From assembly GCF_000241325.1 (NCBI RefSeq), contig NZ_BAEI01000064.1, positions 79,466-143,465 on the forward strand: a stretch of DNA of 64,000 nt. Direction: 5' to 3'. The position numbers were made by a program, and so were the translations under genes. Of this stretch, positions 15,978-26,365 are shown piece by piece. The stretch comes from Gordonia polyisoprenivorans NBRC 16320 = JCM 10675. Lineage in GTDB: Bacteria > Actinomycetota > Actinomycetes > Mycobacteriales > Mycobacteriaceae. The stretch's first letter is position 1; the number at the start of each line of letters is the position of its first letter. The notes below the pieces were generated by a model that searched no databases, was not told where the DNA came from, and was given only the letters and a program-made list of their open reading frames with translations.

Positions 15978-17866
15978 TGAGCACCGCGATCTCCGCTGCG
16001 CGCCGCCAGATCCTGCGGCTGGCGACCGCGGGCAGCGTCGACGACGGCAAGTCCACATTGATCGGACGGTTGCTGCACGACACCGGCAGCCTGCCCACCG
16101 ATCATCTGGCGGGGGTCACCTCCTCCGACGGCGACGTCGACCTGGCCGCATTGTCCGACGGTCTGCGCGCCGAACGGGAACAGGGCATCACCATCGACGT
16201 CGCCTACCGGTTCTTCGCCAGCGACACACGCAGTTATGTCCTCGCCGACACCCCCGGCCACGAGCGCTACACCCGCAACACCTTCACCGGGGCGTCCAAT
16301 GCCCACGTGGCCGTGCTACTCGTCGACGCCCGTCACGGTGTGCAACGCCAGACCCGTCGTCATGCCCGGATCGCGACCCTGGTCGGGGTACCGCATGTGA
16401 TCGCCGCGGTGAACAAGATCGACCTGGTCGATTACTCACAGCAGCGCTTCGGCGAGCTGCAGGACGAATTAACCGAACTCGCAGTGCAATTGGGGATCGG
16501 TGAGATCACGGCGATCCCGGTGGCCGCCACCCTCGGCGACAATGTCGTGCACCGGTCGGCCAACACGCCGTGGTACGCCGGACCCACGCTGCTGGAGTAT
16601 CTCGAGGCGGTGGAGCTGGCGGCACCGTCGCCGCAGCCGCGGGAACTCCGGTTGCCGGTGCAGTGGGTGTCGCGCCCCGGGCCCGACGGAAAGCGCACCT
16701 ACACCGGCCGCGTGGCTGCGGGCACCCTTGCGCCCGGTGATCCCATCACCGTGCTGCCGTCCGGGTCGGTCAGCACCGTGACGTCGGTGGACACCCTCGA
16801 CCCCCAGCGGCCCGTCGCGGTCGCGGGGCTGTCGGTGTCGGTGCAGCTGGCCGACGAGATCGACGTCGGCCGTGGCGATGTCATCATCAGCGGCGCGCCC
16901 GACGCGCACCTACCGGTCTCGGCCCGGGAACTGTCGGCGACACTGTGCTGGCTGTCGTCGGCGCCACTGCACGCCGGGGATCGCGTCGCTCTCAAACAGG
17001 GGACCACCACGGTGCGCGCCACCGTGCAGTCACTGGAACGACGCCTCGACCCCGAGTCGCTGCTCGAGGTCGTCGGACCAACGGAGTTGGGGCTCAACGA
17101 CATCGGTACCGTGACGCTACGGACCTCATCGGTCGTCGTGGCCGACACCTACGCCCAGAACCGCGACACCGGCGCGTTCATCCTCATCGACGAGGCCTCC
17201 AACGACACCGTGGCGGCCGGCACGATCCTCGAGGCACGGGAGGTCATTCCGGGCAAGGCGACGCGCAATGACATCAAGTGGCACCCGAGTTCGCTGCAGC
17301 GATCCGAACGGTGGACCAAGACCGGACAACGCGGGGCGACGGTGTGGCTGACCGGATTACCCGCCTCGGGCAAGTCGACGGTGGCGGTGGCGCTCGAACG
17401 CGAACTGGTGAACCGGGCGCGAGTGGCCTATCTCGTCGACGGCGACAACATCCGGCACGGCATCTCCGACGACCTCGGTTTCTCACCCGGCGACCGTGCC
17501 GAGAACATCAGGCGTGTCGGGCATCTCGCGCGTCTGTTCGCCGACGCCGGGGTCATCGCGATCGCGTCGATGGTCTCGCCGCTGCACTCCGATCGGGAGA
17601 TCGCCCGCGAATTGCATCGCGCCGCCGAGCTCGACTTCATCGAGGTACACGTATCGACGCCGGTCACCGAGTGCGAACGACGCGACCCCAAGGGTCTCTA
17701 CGCCCGGGCGCGGCGCGGTGAACTCAAGGGCCTCACCGGGATCGACGCTCCCTATGAGAAGCCGCGATCGCCGGACCTGCGTTTCGACACCACCGGTGCC
17801 GACATCGAGGAACTCGCCGGTCGGGTGCTCGCACTGCTGGTCGAACGCGGCATCATCGACGAGTGA
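15977..17866 (+). CDS. cysNC: Bifunctional CysN sulfate adenylyltransferase GTPase / CysC APS kinase
   Basis: A 629-residue fusion. The N-terminal GTPase has G1 GSVDDGKSTLIGRLL, G3 DTPGHERYTRN and G4 NKIDLVD, followed by EF-Tu-like beta barrels to about residue 430. The C-terminal APS kinase (about 445-629) has the P-loop LTGLPASGKSTVA and the DGDNIRHGI motif. Together with CysD it makes APS and phosphorylates it to PAPS, the donor for Stf0. The CysNC fusion is the normal form in mycobacteria. It ends 18 bp before a convergent gene. Confidence 0.96.
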   Translation: MSTAISAARRQILRLATAGSVDDGKSTLIGRLLHDTGSLPTDHLAGVTSSDGDVDLAALSDGLRAEREQGITIDVAYRFFASDTRSYVLADTPGHERYTRNTFTGASNAHVAVLLVDARHGVQRQTRRHARIATLVGVPHVIAAVNKIDLVDYSQQRFGELQDELTELAVQLGIGEITAIPVAATLGDNVVHRSANTPWYAGPTLLEYLEAVELAAPSPQPRELRLPVQWVSRPGPDGKRTYTGRVAAGTLAPGDPITVLPSGSVSTVTSVDTLDPQRPVAVAGLSVSVQLADEIDVGRGDVIISGAPDAHLPVSARELSATLCWLSSAPLHAGDRVALKQGTTTVRATVQSLERRLDPESLLEVVGPTELGLNDIGTVTLRTSSVVVADTYAQNRDTGAFILIDEASNDTVAAGTILEAREVIPGKATRNDIKWHPSSLQRSERWTKTGQRGATVWLTGLPASGKSTVAVALERELVNRARVAYLVDGDNIRHGISDDLGFSPGDRAENIRRVGHLARLFADAGVIAIASMVSPLHSDREIARELHRAAELDFIEVHVSTPVTECERRDPKGLYARARRGELKGLTGIDAPYEKPRSPDLRFDTTGADIEELAGRVLALLVERGIIDE

Positions 17867-17884
17867 CGTCGACCGAGATCGCGC

Positions 17885-19309
17885 TCAGCCCACCCGGTGC
17901 GGTGCCTGTGCGGTGAGCGGCAGGCAGGTGATTGCGAAGCAACCCGGATTGCCCGACAGCGGCGCACGCAGCGGGGTGTTGCCGCACGACAGTACGGTGC
18001 AGTCGCGCGGGGCGTCCGGGCCGACACCGAGTGCGCCGAGGGTGATGTCGGGGTCGGCGAACTGCATCGGGTCGAGATTCAGGTTCATCGCGGGTCGGTA
18101 GGGACCGGGGTCGGGCAGGCGCGGAGAGCGGAAGGCGGCGACCAGCTTCCGGAAGAAGGTGTGATAAAGCTCGCTGATCGGGCTGGCGCTGAGATCGGTG
18201 GCCGGATCGGGGGATACGTCGCCGAGGAACCCGTTCCAGCTCACCATCAGTCCCAGACTGGGGACGATGAAATTATTCTGCTGCAGGAACCCGACCATCG
18301 CGTAGGCATCGGAAGGCAACCCGGCCAATGGGGCCTGATCGACCGTCTGACGGGACGGGAAGGACGGCCCGGTACACGGAGAACTGTTGACCCAGAACAG
18401 ATACCCGTAACAGTGATTCGTCGGCGAGGGCGTCCGCAACCGCGTGATGTAGTCGGAATCGATGATGCGCCGGGATCGCCATACCCCGTCACCGGCCATC
18501 AACAGTCCGAGCCTGGCATAGTCGGCCGGTGGCATGAACAGAAACGCGTAACCGTAGGTGTTCCCGGACCGATCACGTGCCCAGTAATAGTCGTGGGCAT
18601 CGATCCCCAACGGATCGAACAGATTTCGCTGAGCGAATTGCTGAAGGTCTTCGCCGACGGCTCGTTGCACGACGTAGGCGAGAAGATCCGGACCGTGCTG
18701 GGTGTACTCGAAGAAGGTCCCCGGGCGGTGGGTGACCGGCAGCGCAAGAGCCTGTTTCGCGATGTTCGGATCCACATCGAGGCCTGCGGTGACCGCCTCA
18801 CTGAGGATCGACTGCGACAGGCCGGAGGTCTGGGTGAGGAGATCGGCGACGGTGATCCGTGCATGCGCGGCATCGGCCTCGCCCGGCGGGAGATACCGCG
18901 CGATCGATGCATTCAGGTCAAGTCTGTGCTGTGTGTAGGCGATCCCGGCGAGCATCGAGATCACACTCTTGGTGGAACTGAACAGATTCCACGGCACATC
19001 GCCGGTGGTCGCATTCAACGGTCCAGCACCGATGAGACAGTCGTTGCGGAAGACCTGGATGTGCGTGCGCATCCGGGACGCGGCGAAGGCGATGGCGTCG
19101 TCGAGACCGGCCTTGTCCACTCCGAGACGCTCGGGTGCCATCACGGTCGGTTGTGCTCCGGCGGGCTGCGCACACGAGGCCAATGGTGGTGGTTCTGCCG
19201 CTGCCGGAGAACCGATGCCCACCGCTGCGGCCACCGAGGCCACCACCGTGAGCACCACGACAAGCGCACTCACGAAGAACTGTCCCGAGACCCGCGTTTC
19301 GGACACCAT
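17885..19309 (-). CDS. Secreted beta-lactamase-fold serine hydrolase
   Basis: A 474-residue protein with an N-terminal signal segment (FFVSALVVVLTVVASVAAAV) ending near AEP. The class C/DD-peptidase-like active site SSTKS gives the SxxK nucleophile and lysine. The second motif, normally YxN, reads YTQ in FFEYTQHGPDLL, so the catalytic chemistry may be altered. At least six cysteines suggest disulfides outside the membrane. The long frame begins 42 nt earlier, but ATG 19309 gives a normal signal peptide. It is convergent with cysNC. Possible roles are esterase, peptidase or cell-wall processing. Confidence 0.8.
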   Translation of the reverse strand: MVSETRVSGQFFVSALVVVLTVVASVAAAVGIGSPAAAEPPPLASCAQPAGAQPTVMAPERLGVDKAGLDDAIAFAASRMRTHIQVFRNDCLIGAGPLNATTGDVPWNLFSSTKSVISMLAGIAYTQHRLDLNASIARYLPPGEADAAHARITVADLLTQTSGLSQSILSEAVTAGLDVDPNIAKQALALPVTHRPGTFFEYTQHGPDLLAYVVQRAVGEDLQQFAQRNLFDPLGIDAHDYYWARDRSGNTYGYAFLFMPPADYARLGLLMAGDGVWRSRRIIDSDYITRLRTPSPTNHCYGYLFWVNSSPCTGPSFPSRQTVDQAPLAGLPSDAYAMVGFLQQNNFIVPSLGLMVSWNGFLGDVSPDPATDLSASPISELYHTFFRKLVAAFRSPRLPDPGPYRPAMNLNLDPMQFADPDITLGALGVGPDAPRDCTVLSCGNTPLRAPLSGNPGCFAITCLPLTAQAPHRVG

Positions 19310-19413
19310 CTCACCCCTGAACCCGACTGCACCGATACCGCAGTCTGGCACAGGGTATGCGCCGACCGTGGCCGAACAGGCAAGGCGAGGTGGTAGGGGA
19401 AGAAGGCGCGGGC

Positions 19414-20709
19414 TCAGCCCTGATACCCGAACATCTTCTTGCCGTACCAGTCACCGATCTCGGTGAGTCCCGGCGGGATCGCGAACAGCGAACTGGAGAT
19501 CGGGGAGATGTACTCGTTGAGGGCGTCCTGGGCCAGGTTGTTCTGGATGCGGGCGAACTGCTCGTGGGCGTTCTTCTGGTAGGCGATGAAGAACAGACCG
19601 GCCGACAGGGTGCCGGTGCGGATGTCGATTCCGTCGGTGAAGTTGTATCCGCGGCGCAGGAGTTGGGCGCCGCCGTTGTTGTCGGGGTGGGCCAGGCGCA
19701 CGTGGGAGAAACGGTCGATCTTGGTGCGGCCGTTGGTTCCCTTGACCGTGAAGTTCAGATCGGTGAACTCATCGCCGCCCGACAGCGGTGCGCCGGAATC
19801 CTTGGTGCGCCCGAAGATCCGCTCCTGATCGGAGATGTCGTCGGAATCCCAGGCCTCGATGTGCATGCGGATCTTGCGGGTGACGAGGTAACTGCCGCCC
19901 TTCATCCACGGCTGGTCGGTCTCGTCGCCGACCCACACCCACTTGTCGGCGACGGCCGGCTCCTCGGCCTTGATGTTGGCCGTTCCGTCCTTGAAGCCCA
20001 ACAGGTTTCGTGGCGTCACCTGGTCGGTGCTGGTCGCCGATGCGCGCCCGAACCCTTCCTGCAGCCACCGGAGGGTTACCACGCTGCGCCCGATGCGGGC
20101 GAGGTTGCGCACGGCGTGGAAGGCGACCTGTGGGTCCTCGGAGCAGGCCTGCACGCAGATGTCGCCGCCGCTGATGGACGGGTCGATGGTGGTGTCGACG
20201 GCCAATTGGCCCAGCGGCCGGAGGGCCTCGGGCATCTTGGCGGCCAGGCCGAGCCGGTCGTCGAAGAAACTCGGCCCGAATCCCACGGTGATGGTGAGAC
20301 GGTTGGGGCCCAGGTCGAACGCCTCTCCGGTGTCGGCAGGAGGTGCCATCGGGCGCGACTCGACCGGGCCGACCGGTTTGCCCTCGGCGAGCAGGCTGGC
20401 CGCCGCAGCCCAGCGCGCCATCATCGTCTCGACCTGCGCGACCGTCGTCGGCTTGAGATCGAAGGCGGCGAACACGAGTGAATTCTGTTGGCGTGTGGTG
20501 ATTCCGGCCTGGTGCTCGCCGTAGAACTCCACGGTCTCGGTGGCCGGATCGCTGCGCTCGTCGCCGGTGGCGGCGTAGGTGATCCCCGCGCCCGCGGCAC
20601 CACCGACAGCCAGTCCGGCACCGGCGATACCGGCGCCGGTGAGGAACCCTCGTCGGTTCACCCGGCCCCGTTTCTGCGGTGTGGGTTCTGGCGTGTCGGT
20701 GGTGCTCAT
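19414..20709 (-). CDS. efeB: DyP-type peroxidase/deferrochelatase EfeB
   Basis: A 431-residue heme protein exported by the Tat pathway: NRRGFLTGAGIAGAG supplies the twin arginines and hydrophobic stretch. The DyP signature LGFKDGTANI (GxxDG) and a later heme-side His in FSHVRLAHPD are present. In EfeUOB systems EfeB oxidises ferrous iron or recovers iron from heme outside the membrane. It lies 43 bp downstream of efeO, and AGGAG is 12 nt before its start. It is the last gene of efeU-efeO-efeB. Confidence 0.93.
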   Translation of the reverse strand: MSTTDTPEPTPQKRGRVNRRGFLTGAGIAGAGLAVGGAAGAGITYAATGDERSDPATETVEFYGEHQAGITTRQQNSLVFAAFDLKPTTVAQVETMMARWAAAASLLAEGKPVGPVESRPMAPPADTGEAFDLGPNRLTITVGFGPSFFDDRLGLAAKMPEALRPLGQLAVDTTIDPSISGGDICVQACSEDPQVAFHAVRNLARIGRSVVTLRWLQEGFGRASATSTDQVTPRNLLGFKDGTANIKAEEPAVADKWVWVGDETDQPWMKGGSYLVTRKIRMHIEAWDSDDISDQERIFGRTKDSGAPLSGGDEFTDLNFTVKGTNGRTKIDRFSHVRLAHPDNNGGAQLLRRGYNFTDGIDIRTGTLSAGLFFIAYQKNAHEQFARIQNNLAQDALNEYISPISSSLFAIPPGLTEIGDWYGKKMFGYQG

Positions 20710-20752
20710 GGGGTGTCGAATTCTCCTGTGATGCGGTGCGAGGACGGTGCCG

Positions 20753-21943
20753 TCAGCTGGCGGCGGCGATCTTTCCGCCGGCCTGCGACAGCGGGTCCTT
20801 GACCGCGATGATGGCCGCGGCCATGTCCCGCTTCTGCTGTTCGGTCACGTCGTTGAACGGCTTGAATCCGCCGGGCCCGTTCGGATCCCGGAAGCTGTCG
20901 ATCAGCGAGTCGACTCGGTCGAAGGCCTGCTGGATCGTCGTCGTCAACTGCGGATCGATCTCGTTGAGGGCGGGCTTGACGATGGCGAACGCCTGCTGGC
21001 TGCCCTCGATGTTGGCCTGCATGTCGACGAAGTCGATATGCGAGTAGGCCTCTTCCTCGCCGGTCAGCTTGCTGGTGGACACCTCGTCGAGGAGGTCACC
21101 GGCACCGTTGATGATGTCGGCGGGCTTGACGGTGAATGAGGGCTCGTTGACCAGGCGCTGCAGATCCTTGACGTTCGTCAGGAGGGTGGCCGCCACCGGC
21201 TTCATCCCGTCGAGGTTGCCGGCTTCCCACAGTTGCTTCTCGATGACGTGGAAGCCCTGCCAGGTGTCACCGGGCCCCAGGGCGTCCGGGCGGGCGTCGA
21301 TGGCGACGTCGAGGTTCACCGCGTTGTCGGTTGAGCAGTCCGAAGCGCCGTTGGCACAGAAGGATCCGGCGATCGGCTCGATGCGCTCGTAGTACGGGCG
21401 GGCCTTGATGTAGGCGTCCTTGGCGGCGGCGACATCACCGGCGTTGACCGCGTCGACGAGGGTTTGGGTCGCCGTGGTCAGACTGTTCACCTGGGTGATG
21501 ACGTACTGCTTGTACTCGGCCGCGGCCGCGTTGAGCTGGTCGGCGACGCTACCGGTGGCCTTGGTGGCCGTACCGGTGACGGTGAAGGTGGTCTTCTCGT
21601 TGGTCGCGCCCGGGCAGTACAGCTCATAGGTGCCACCATCGAGCTTGTGCGAGAACGACGTTGCCGCCATACCCGGCGCGATGTTCTCGCGTTCGGCGAG
21701 GATCTTGCCGTCCTGCAACAGCTCCACCTCGCTGACCGCTGCCGCGTTGGTGTTCTTGATCTCGAAGGTGATCGGCCCGGCGTCGACCTTGTCGGGGGTG
21801 ACCTTGCAGCCGTCGTTGGTCATCTCGACGGTGACTGTCTTCGTCGCACTCGACGAATCGCCGTCGTCGCTGCTGCTGCAGGCGGCCACACCTACGATGG
21901 CCACGGCGGTCGCCGACACGGCGACCAGTCTGGAAGCCCTCAT
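20753..21943 (-). CDS. efeO: Iron uptake lipoprotein EfeO
   Basis: A 396-residue protein with a lipoprotein signal (VAIVGVAAC lipobox, Cys near residue 22). It has an N-terminal cupredoxin-like EfeO domain (TNDGCKVTPDKVDAGPITF) and a C-terminal M75 imelysin-like domain whose conserved metal motif HxxE is seen in GFHVIEKQLW. It is anchored on the outer face of the membrane and should hand iron to EfeU. The start overlaps the efeU stop by 4 nt; AGGAGAG lies just upstream. Confidence 0.93.
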   Translation of the reverse strand: MRASRLVAVSATAVAIVGVAACSSSDDGDSSSATKTVTVEMTNDGCKVTPDKVDAGPITFEIKNTNAAAVSEVELLQDGKILAERENIAPGMAATSFSHKLDGGTYELYCPGATNEKTTFTVTGTATKATGSVADQLNAAAAEYKQYVITQVNSLTTATQTLVDAVNAGDVAAAKDAYIKARPYYERIEPIAGSFCANGASDCSTDNAVNLDVAIDARPDALGPGDTWQGFHVIEKQLWEAGNLDGMKPVAATLLTNVKDLQRLVNEPSFTVKPADIINGAGDLLDEVSTSKLTGEEEAYSHIDFVDMQANIEGSQQAFAIVKPALNEIDPQLTTTIQQAFDRVDSLIDSFRDPNGPGGFKPFNDVTEQQKRDMAAAIIAVKDPLSQAGGKIAAAS

Positions 21944-23685
21944 CGGGTTCTCTCCTTTTTCTCGGGCGGCGCCACCACGGCGGCCGGGTCCACATCCGGG
22001 GTCACGTCGGGTCCCGAGGGCTCCGATGTGGCCGGGTCACCGCCACCGGACACCGGGGCCGGCGGTGTCGATGGGGTTGGTCGGGTCGATGGGGTCGGTC
22101 GACGGCGTGACGCCATCGCGAGTAATGCTGCGACCACCACCAGTACCGCGGCGATGACGGCGAGGGTCAGCGGAACCGTCACACCGCGCGAATGATGGCG
22201 ATTGCGCTGATCATTCGCGGCCCCGAGTGCGGTGAGGTCGGCGGCGGTGGGCTGATGCCCGGTCTCGAACGTGGCGACCTTGCCGAGCACGACCGCAGAA
22301 CCCTGTTCCGGGGTGGCCGTCGCGGTGATCGCGTAGCGCACATCGGCGGCGAGCGGACGGTCGAAATACGGATCGACCGAGACGGTCACCGTGGCGCTGA
22401 CGACGTAGACCACCGGTGCCGACTCGCCGAACCGTCGGGTGTCCAGACCCACCGGCAGACGTCCGCCGTTGCCGGCAACGATCTGGGCGACGCTCACCCG
22501 CGTCGGAGCGCCCGGTACCAAGGCGGTGATCGGCAGGTTCGGGGTGACGACCTGGTCGAAGGTCGGCGCGGTCAGGCTGCCGAAGGTGGTCGTCTCACCC
22601 CCGGACAGTCGTTCGAGGGGGGTCGTGACGGCGCCGCTGGACAGCACACCGGTCGCGGAGTCGGCGCCGGCCTTCGACACCGACACCGAGACGTCCGCGG
22701 GTACCTGCACCGTCGTGCCGGACAGGATGCCGCTGGTGGTCGGGGCCCCGGTGGCTCGTGTCGCCAGCGTCGACGACGGCAGGGCGGGCGTGGCCGGTGC
22801 GGTGAGCAACACCACGAGCGCGGCGATCGCCAGCATCGCGGCGCAGGCGCCCGCGACGATCGCGGCGAGTCGCCGCGGGAACGCGCGCCCGGCCGGCCAC
22901 AGGACGATCGTGCCCACCACCAGCACGTAGATCAGCCAGCCGAGGACCTCGATGAGGACCGGTTTGGGTTGTAGCCCGAGCACGCCGGTCAGCAGCGAGG
23001 ACTGCACCGAGCCGGGCCGCACCAGCCAGCTCAGGTCGACGACCTGCTGTTGTCCGACGTCGAGCCATCCGGCTTCGTGGGCGGTGTGCAGGGCCGTCAT
23101 CACCAGTCCGGCGGCGACGAGCACCAACAACAAACCGGTGATCTTGAAGAAGCGGGCGAGGTTGATGTGGACCCCACCGCGGTAGATGCCGTATCCCAGT
23201 GCCACCGCGATGGCGATACCGAGGATCGCGCCGGCCGCCGAGGGCACCGCGTTGCCGCTGGCATTGAACGCCGCCACGAGGAAGACGGCGGTCTCGAGCC
23301 CTTCGCGCAACACCGCCAGGAACGCCATCAGCACGAAGGCGAACGCCGACCCGTTGGCCATCGCATCGGATGCGGCGGATTCCAAGTCCCCCTTGAGGTC
23401 TCGGGAATGCTCACGCATCCAGACGATCATGTAGGTGACCATCGCGACCGCGATGGCGCCGATCACCGTCTCCAACGCTTCCTGCTGCTGTTGGGGCAGA
23501 TCGCGGGAAAGCACCTCCAACCCGATCGCCACACCGACGCAGATGAGGACCGCCACGATCACGCCGATCCACATCCAGCGCAGGGCGTCGCTGCGCTGCT
23601 GGCGGCGCAGGAATGCGGCGATGATGCCGACGATCAGGGCCGCTTCGAGGCCTTCGCGCAGGCCGATGATCAGGGTTGCGAGCAT
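21940..23685 (-). CDS. efeU: FTR1-family iron permease EfeU with extracytoplasmic C-terminal domain
   Basis: A 581-residue membrane protein. About seven transmembrane helices cover residues 1-285, with the two REGLE iron-binding motifs LREGLEAALIV (residue 8) and VLREGLETAVF (about residue 125). After helix LAIAALVVLLTAPAT there is a long non-membrane region of about 200 residues, then one more helix near 525 and a Pro/Thr-rich tail. E. coli EfeU lacks this extra region, while longer actinobacterial forms carry it. First gene of efeUOB; an iron box lies about 190 bp upstream. Confidence 0.92.
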   Translation of the reverse strand: MLATLIIGLREGLEAALIVGIIAAFLRRQQRSDALRWMWIGVIVAVLICVGVAIGLEVLSRDLPQQQQEALETVIGAIAVAMVTYMIVWMREHSRDLKGDLESAASDAMANGSAFAFVLMAFLAVLREGLETAVFLVAAFNASGNAVPSAAGAILGIAIAVALGYGIYRGGVHINLARFFKITGLLLVLVAAGLVMTALHTAHEAGWLDVGQQQVVDLSWLVRPGSVQSSLLTGVLGLQPKPVLIEVLGWLIYVLVVGTIVLWPAGRAFPRRLAAIVAGACAAMLAIAALVVLLTAPATPALPSSTLATRATGAPTTSGILSGTTVQVPADVSVSVSKAGADSATGVLSSGAVTTPLERLSGGETTTFGSLTAPTFDQVVTPNLPITALVPGAPTRVSVAQIVAGNGGRLPVGLDTRRFGESAPVVYVVSATVTVSVDPYFDRPLAADVRYAITATATPEQGSAVVLGKVATFETGHQPTAADLTALGAANDQRNRHHSRGVTVPLTLAVIAAVLVVVAALLAMASRRRPTPSTRPTPSTPPAPVSGGGDPATSEPSGPDVTPDVDPAAVVAPPEKKERTR

Positions 23686-23873
23686 TGTTGCCCCCGCTTC
23701 GGGCGATGCGGACGACCCGGCGCAAAGCCGGGAATGCCCGATTCCGTGGCCTCTGGGCGGGTGGCGACATCACGGTCGTCGACCGTGAACTGCGAGGGCG
23801 CCGTGCCCGCCACCAGCTCCATATGCGGCTTTCTTCTCCAGTGCACACCGGGTTCCGCGCCGTGCGACGCAGT

Positions 23874-23892
23874 GTTGGTGAGGCTAACCGAC
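23874..23892 (-). promoter_or_regulatory. DtxR/IdeR-type iron box upstream of efeU
   Basis: GTTGGTGAGGCTAACCGAC matches 14 of 19 positions of the DtxR/IdeR consensus TTAGGTTAGGCTAACCTAA, including the core GGCTAACC. It lies 189 bp before efeU and 205 bp before lpqU. TATA-like sequence beside it (GATAGTATG) could be a -10 box in either direction. The surrounding 411-bp gap (23686-24096) shows no convincing gene; it also has a 16-bp direct repeat (24007-24022 and 24025-24040). Confidence 0.6.
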
Positions 23893-24096
23893 GATAGTAT
23901 GCCCTTTCCTCGGGAACCGGACACGCTTGGGTGGAGTTGAGAACAATGTCGGGCTCCGACGCGTCGACGAGTGGAGTCCGGCGTCGATGATGTGCAACCC
24001 TGTGTCGTTCGTGCGGTCATCGCTGTTCGTGTGGTCATCGAGGGGCCGACGACGAAGGGCAACACGCGTGGTCCACACGCAGGAGAGGTAGTCAGG

Positions 24097-24858
24097 GTGC
24101 TAGCGGGTAGGGGCGTGCGTCGGTATCGCGCGCTGATCGTTGTCGCGATCGCTGCGGTCGTCGGATCGATGACCCTGACGAGTTGTCTCGACATCGGTTC
24201 ACTGAACCGACCCGACATTCCCGAGGGCATTCCGCCCGCGCCCGGCGCTCAGCAGCCCTACATCGACATCGACCAGCCGGGCCGGACCGCCGACGCCATG
24301 GCCGGCTGGGCTCGTCCCATCGCCGAGGGCACCGGCATTCCGTTGATCTCTCTCGAGGCGTACGGCAACGCCGCCGAGATCCAACGCCAACAGCATCCCG
24401 AGTGCGGGCTCGCGTGGACGACCCTCGCCGGCATCGCCGGTGTGGAAAGCAAACACGGCACCTACCGGGGAGCGCATGTCGCCGCCAATGGTGATGTGTC
24501 GCCGCCGATTCGGGGAGTGCCGCTCGACGGCACCCGCGGCAACATGGAGATCCCCGACACCGACCACGGCCGGCTCGACGGTGACCCCACCCACGACCGT
24601 GCGATGGGGCCCTTCCAATTCATCCCGCAGACCTGGGAGCGCTACGGCGTCGACGCCAACGGTGACGGCAAGGCCGACCCGGACAACATCGACGATGCGG
24701 CGCTCTCGGCGGCCCGCTATCTGTGTGTGTCCTCCGGCGGGGACATGACCACAGCGGCCGGCTGGGAGAAGGCGGTCAAGGTCTACAACAACTCGATGGC
24801 CTACGTCATCGATGTCCGCGATCACGCCAACGCCTACTCCGTCAACGTCCGCTACTGA
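24097..24858 (+). CDS. lpqU: Lytic transglycosylase-like lipoprotein LpqU
   Basis: A 253-residue predicted lipoprotein: hydrophobic LIVVAIAAVVGSMTLTSC ends in a lipobox Cys near residue 30. The lytic murein transglycosylase domain shows the catalytic Glu in GIAGVESKHGTY, then MGPFQFIPQTWERYG and NIDDAALSAARYLC. GTG at 24097 is chosen for its AGGAGAGG site 8 nt upstream. Its place directly before eno matches lpqU (Rv1022) in M. tuberculosis. It probably cuts peptidoglycan during growth. Confidence 0.9.
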   Translation: MLAGRGVRRYRALIVVAIAAVVGSMTLTSCLDIGSLNRPDIPEGIPPAPGAQQPYIDIDQPGRTADAMAGWARPIAEGTGIPLISLEAYGNAAEIQRQQHPECGLAWTTLAGIAGVESKHGTYRGAHVAANGDVSPPIRGVPLDGTRGNMEIPDTDHGRLDGDPTHDRAMGPFQFIPQTWERYGVDANGDGKADPDNIDDAALSAARYLCVSSGGDMTTAAGWEKAVKVYNNSMAYVIDVRDHANAYSVNVRY

Positions 24859-24872
24859 TTCCCTTTGCGCGT

Positions 24873-24973
24873 CTTTGCGGCTCGATGGCTCCCTGGCTGC
24901 GTCGTCGTCGGCGCCGATAGCTCCGCTATCGGCGCCTCCTCCGCCTTGCCAGGAAACCATCGCCTCCGCAAAG
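24873..24973. repeat. 101-bp imperfect inverted repeat between lpqU and eno
   Basis: Two 49-nt arms flank a TCC loop. Innermost is a perfect 12-bp stem, GGCGCCGATAGC (24910-24921) with GCTATCGGCGCC (24925-24936). Outside a poorly paired 11-12 nt block, CTCCCTGGC pairs with GCCAGGAAA (7 of 9), CGATGG with CCATCG, and CTTTGCGG (24873-24880) with CCGCAAAG (24966-24973). There is no T-run. It could be a lpqU terminator, a mobile palindromic element, or a structured RNA before eno. Confidence 0.8.
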
Positions 24974-25005
24974 CCATCGCAGAAGAATCGGGAGACATGC
25001 CCTAG

Positions 25006-26352
<1,347 letters not shown>

Positions 26353-26365
26353 TTAGCTAGGGCCC

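Noticed and set aside
14976..17500. Long out-of-frame ORFs inside cysD and cysNC
   Set aside because: They overlap clearly conserved enzymes, are Arg/Pro/Ser-rich and have no family match.
23050..23940. Long plus-strand frame opposite efeU
   Set aside because: It lies antisense to the FTR1 helices and has the His/Arg/Gly-rich composition typical of high-GC shadow frames.
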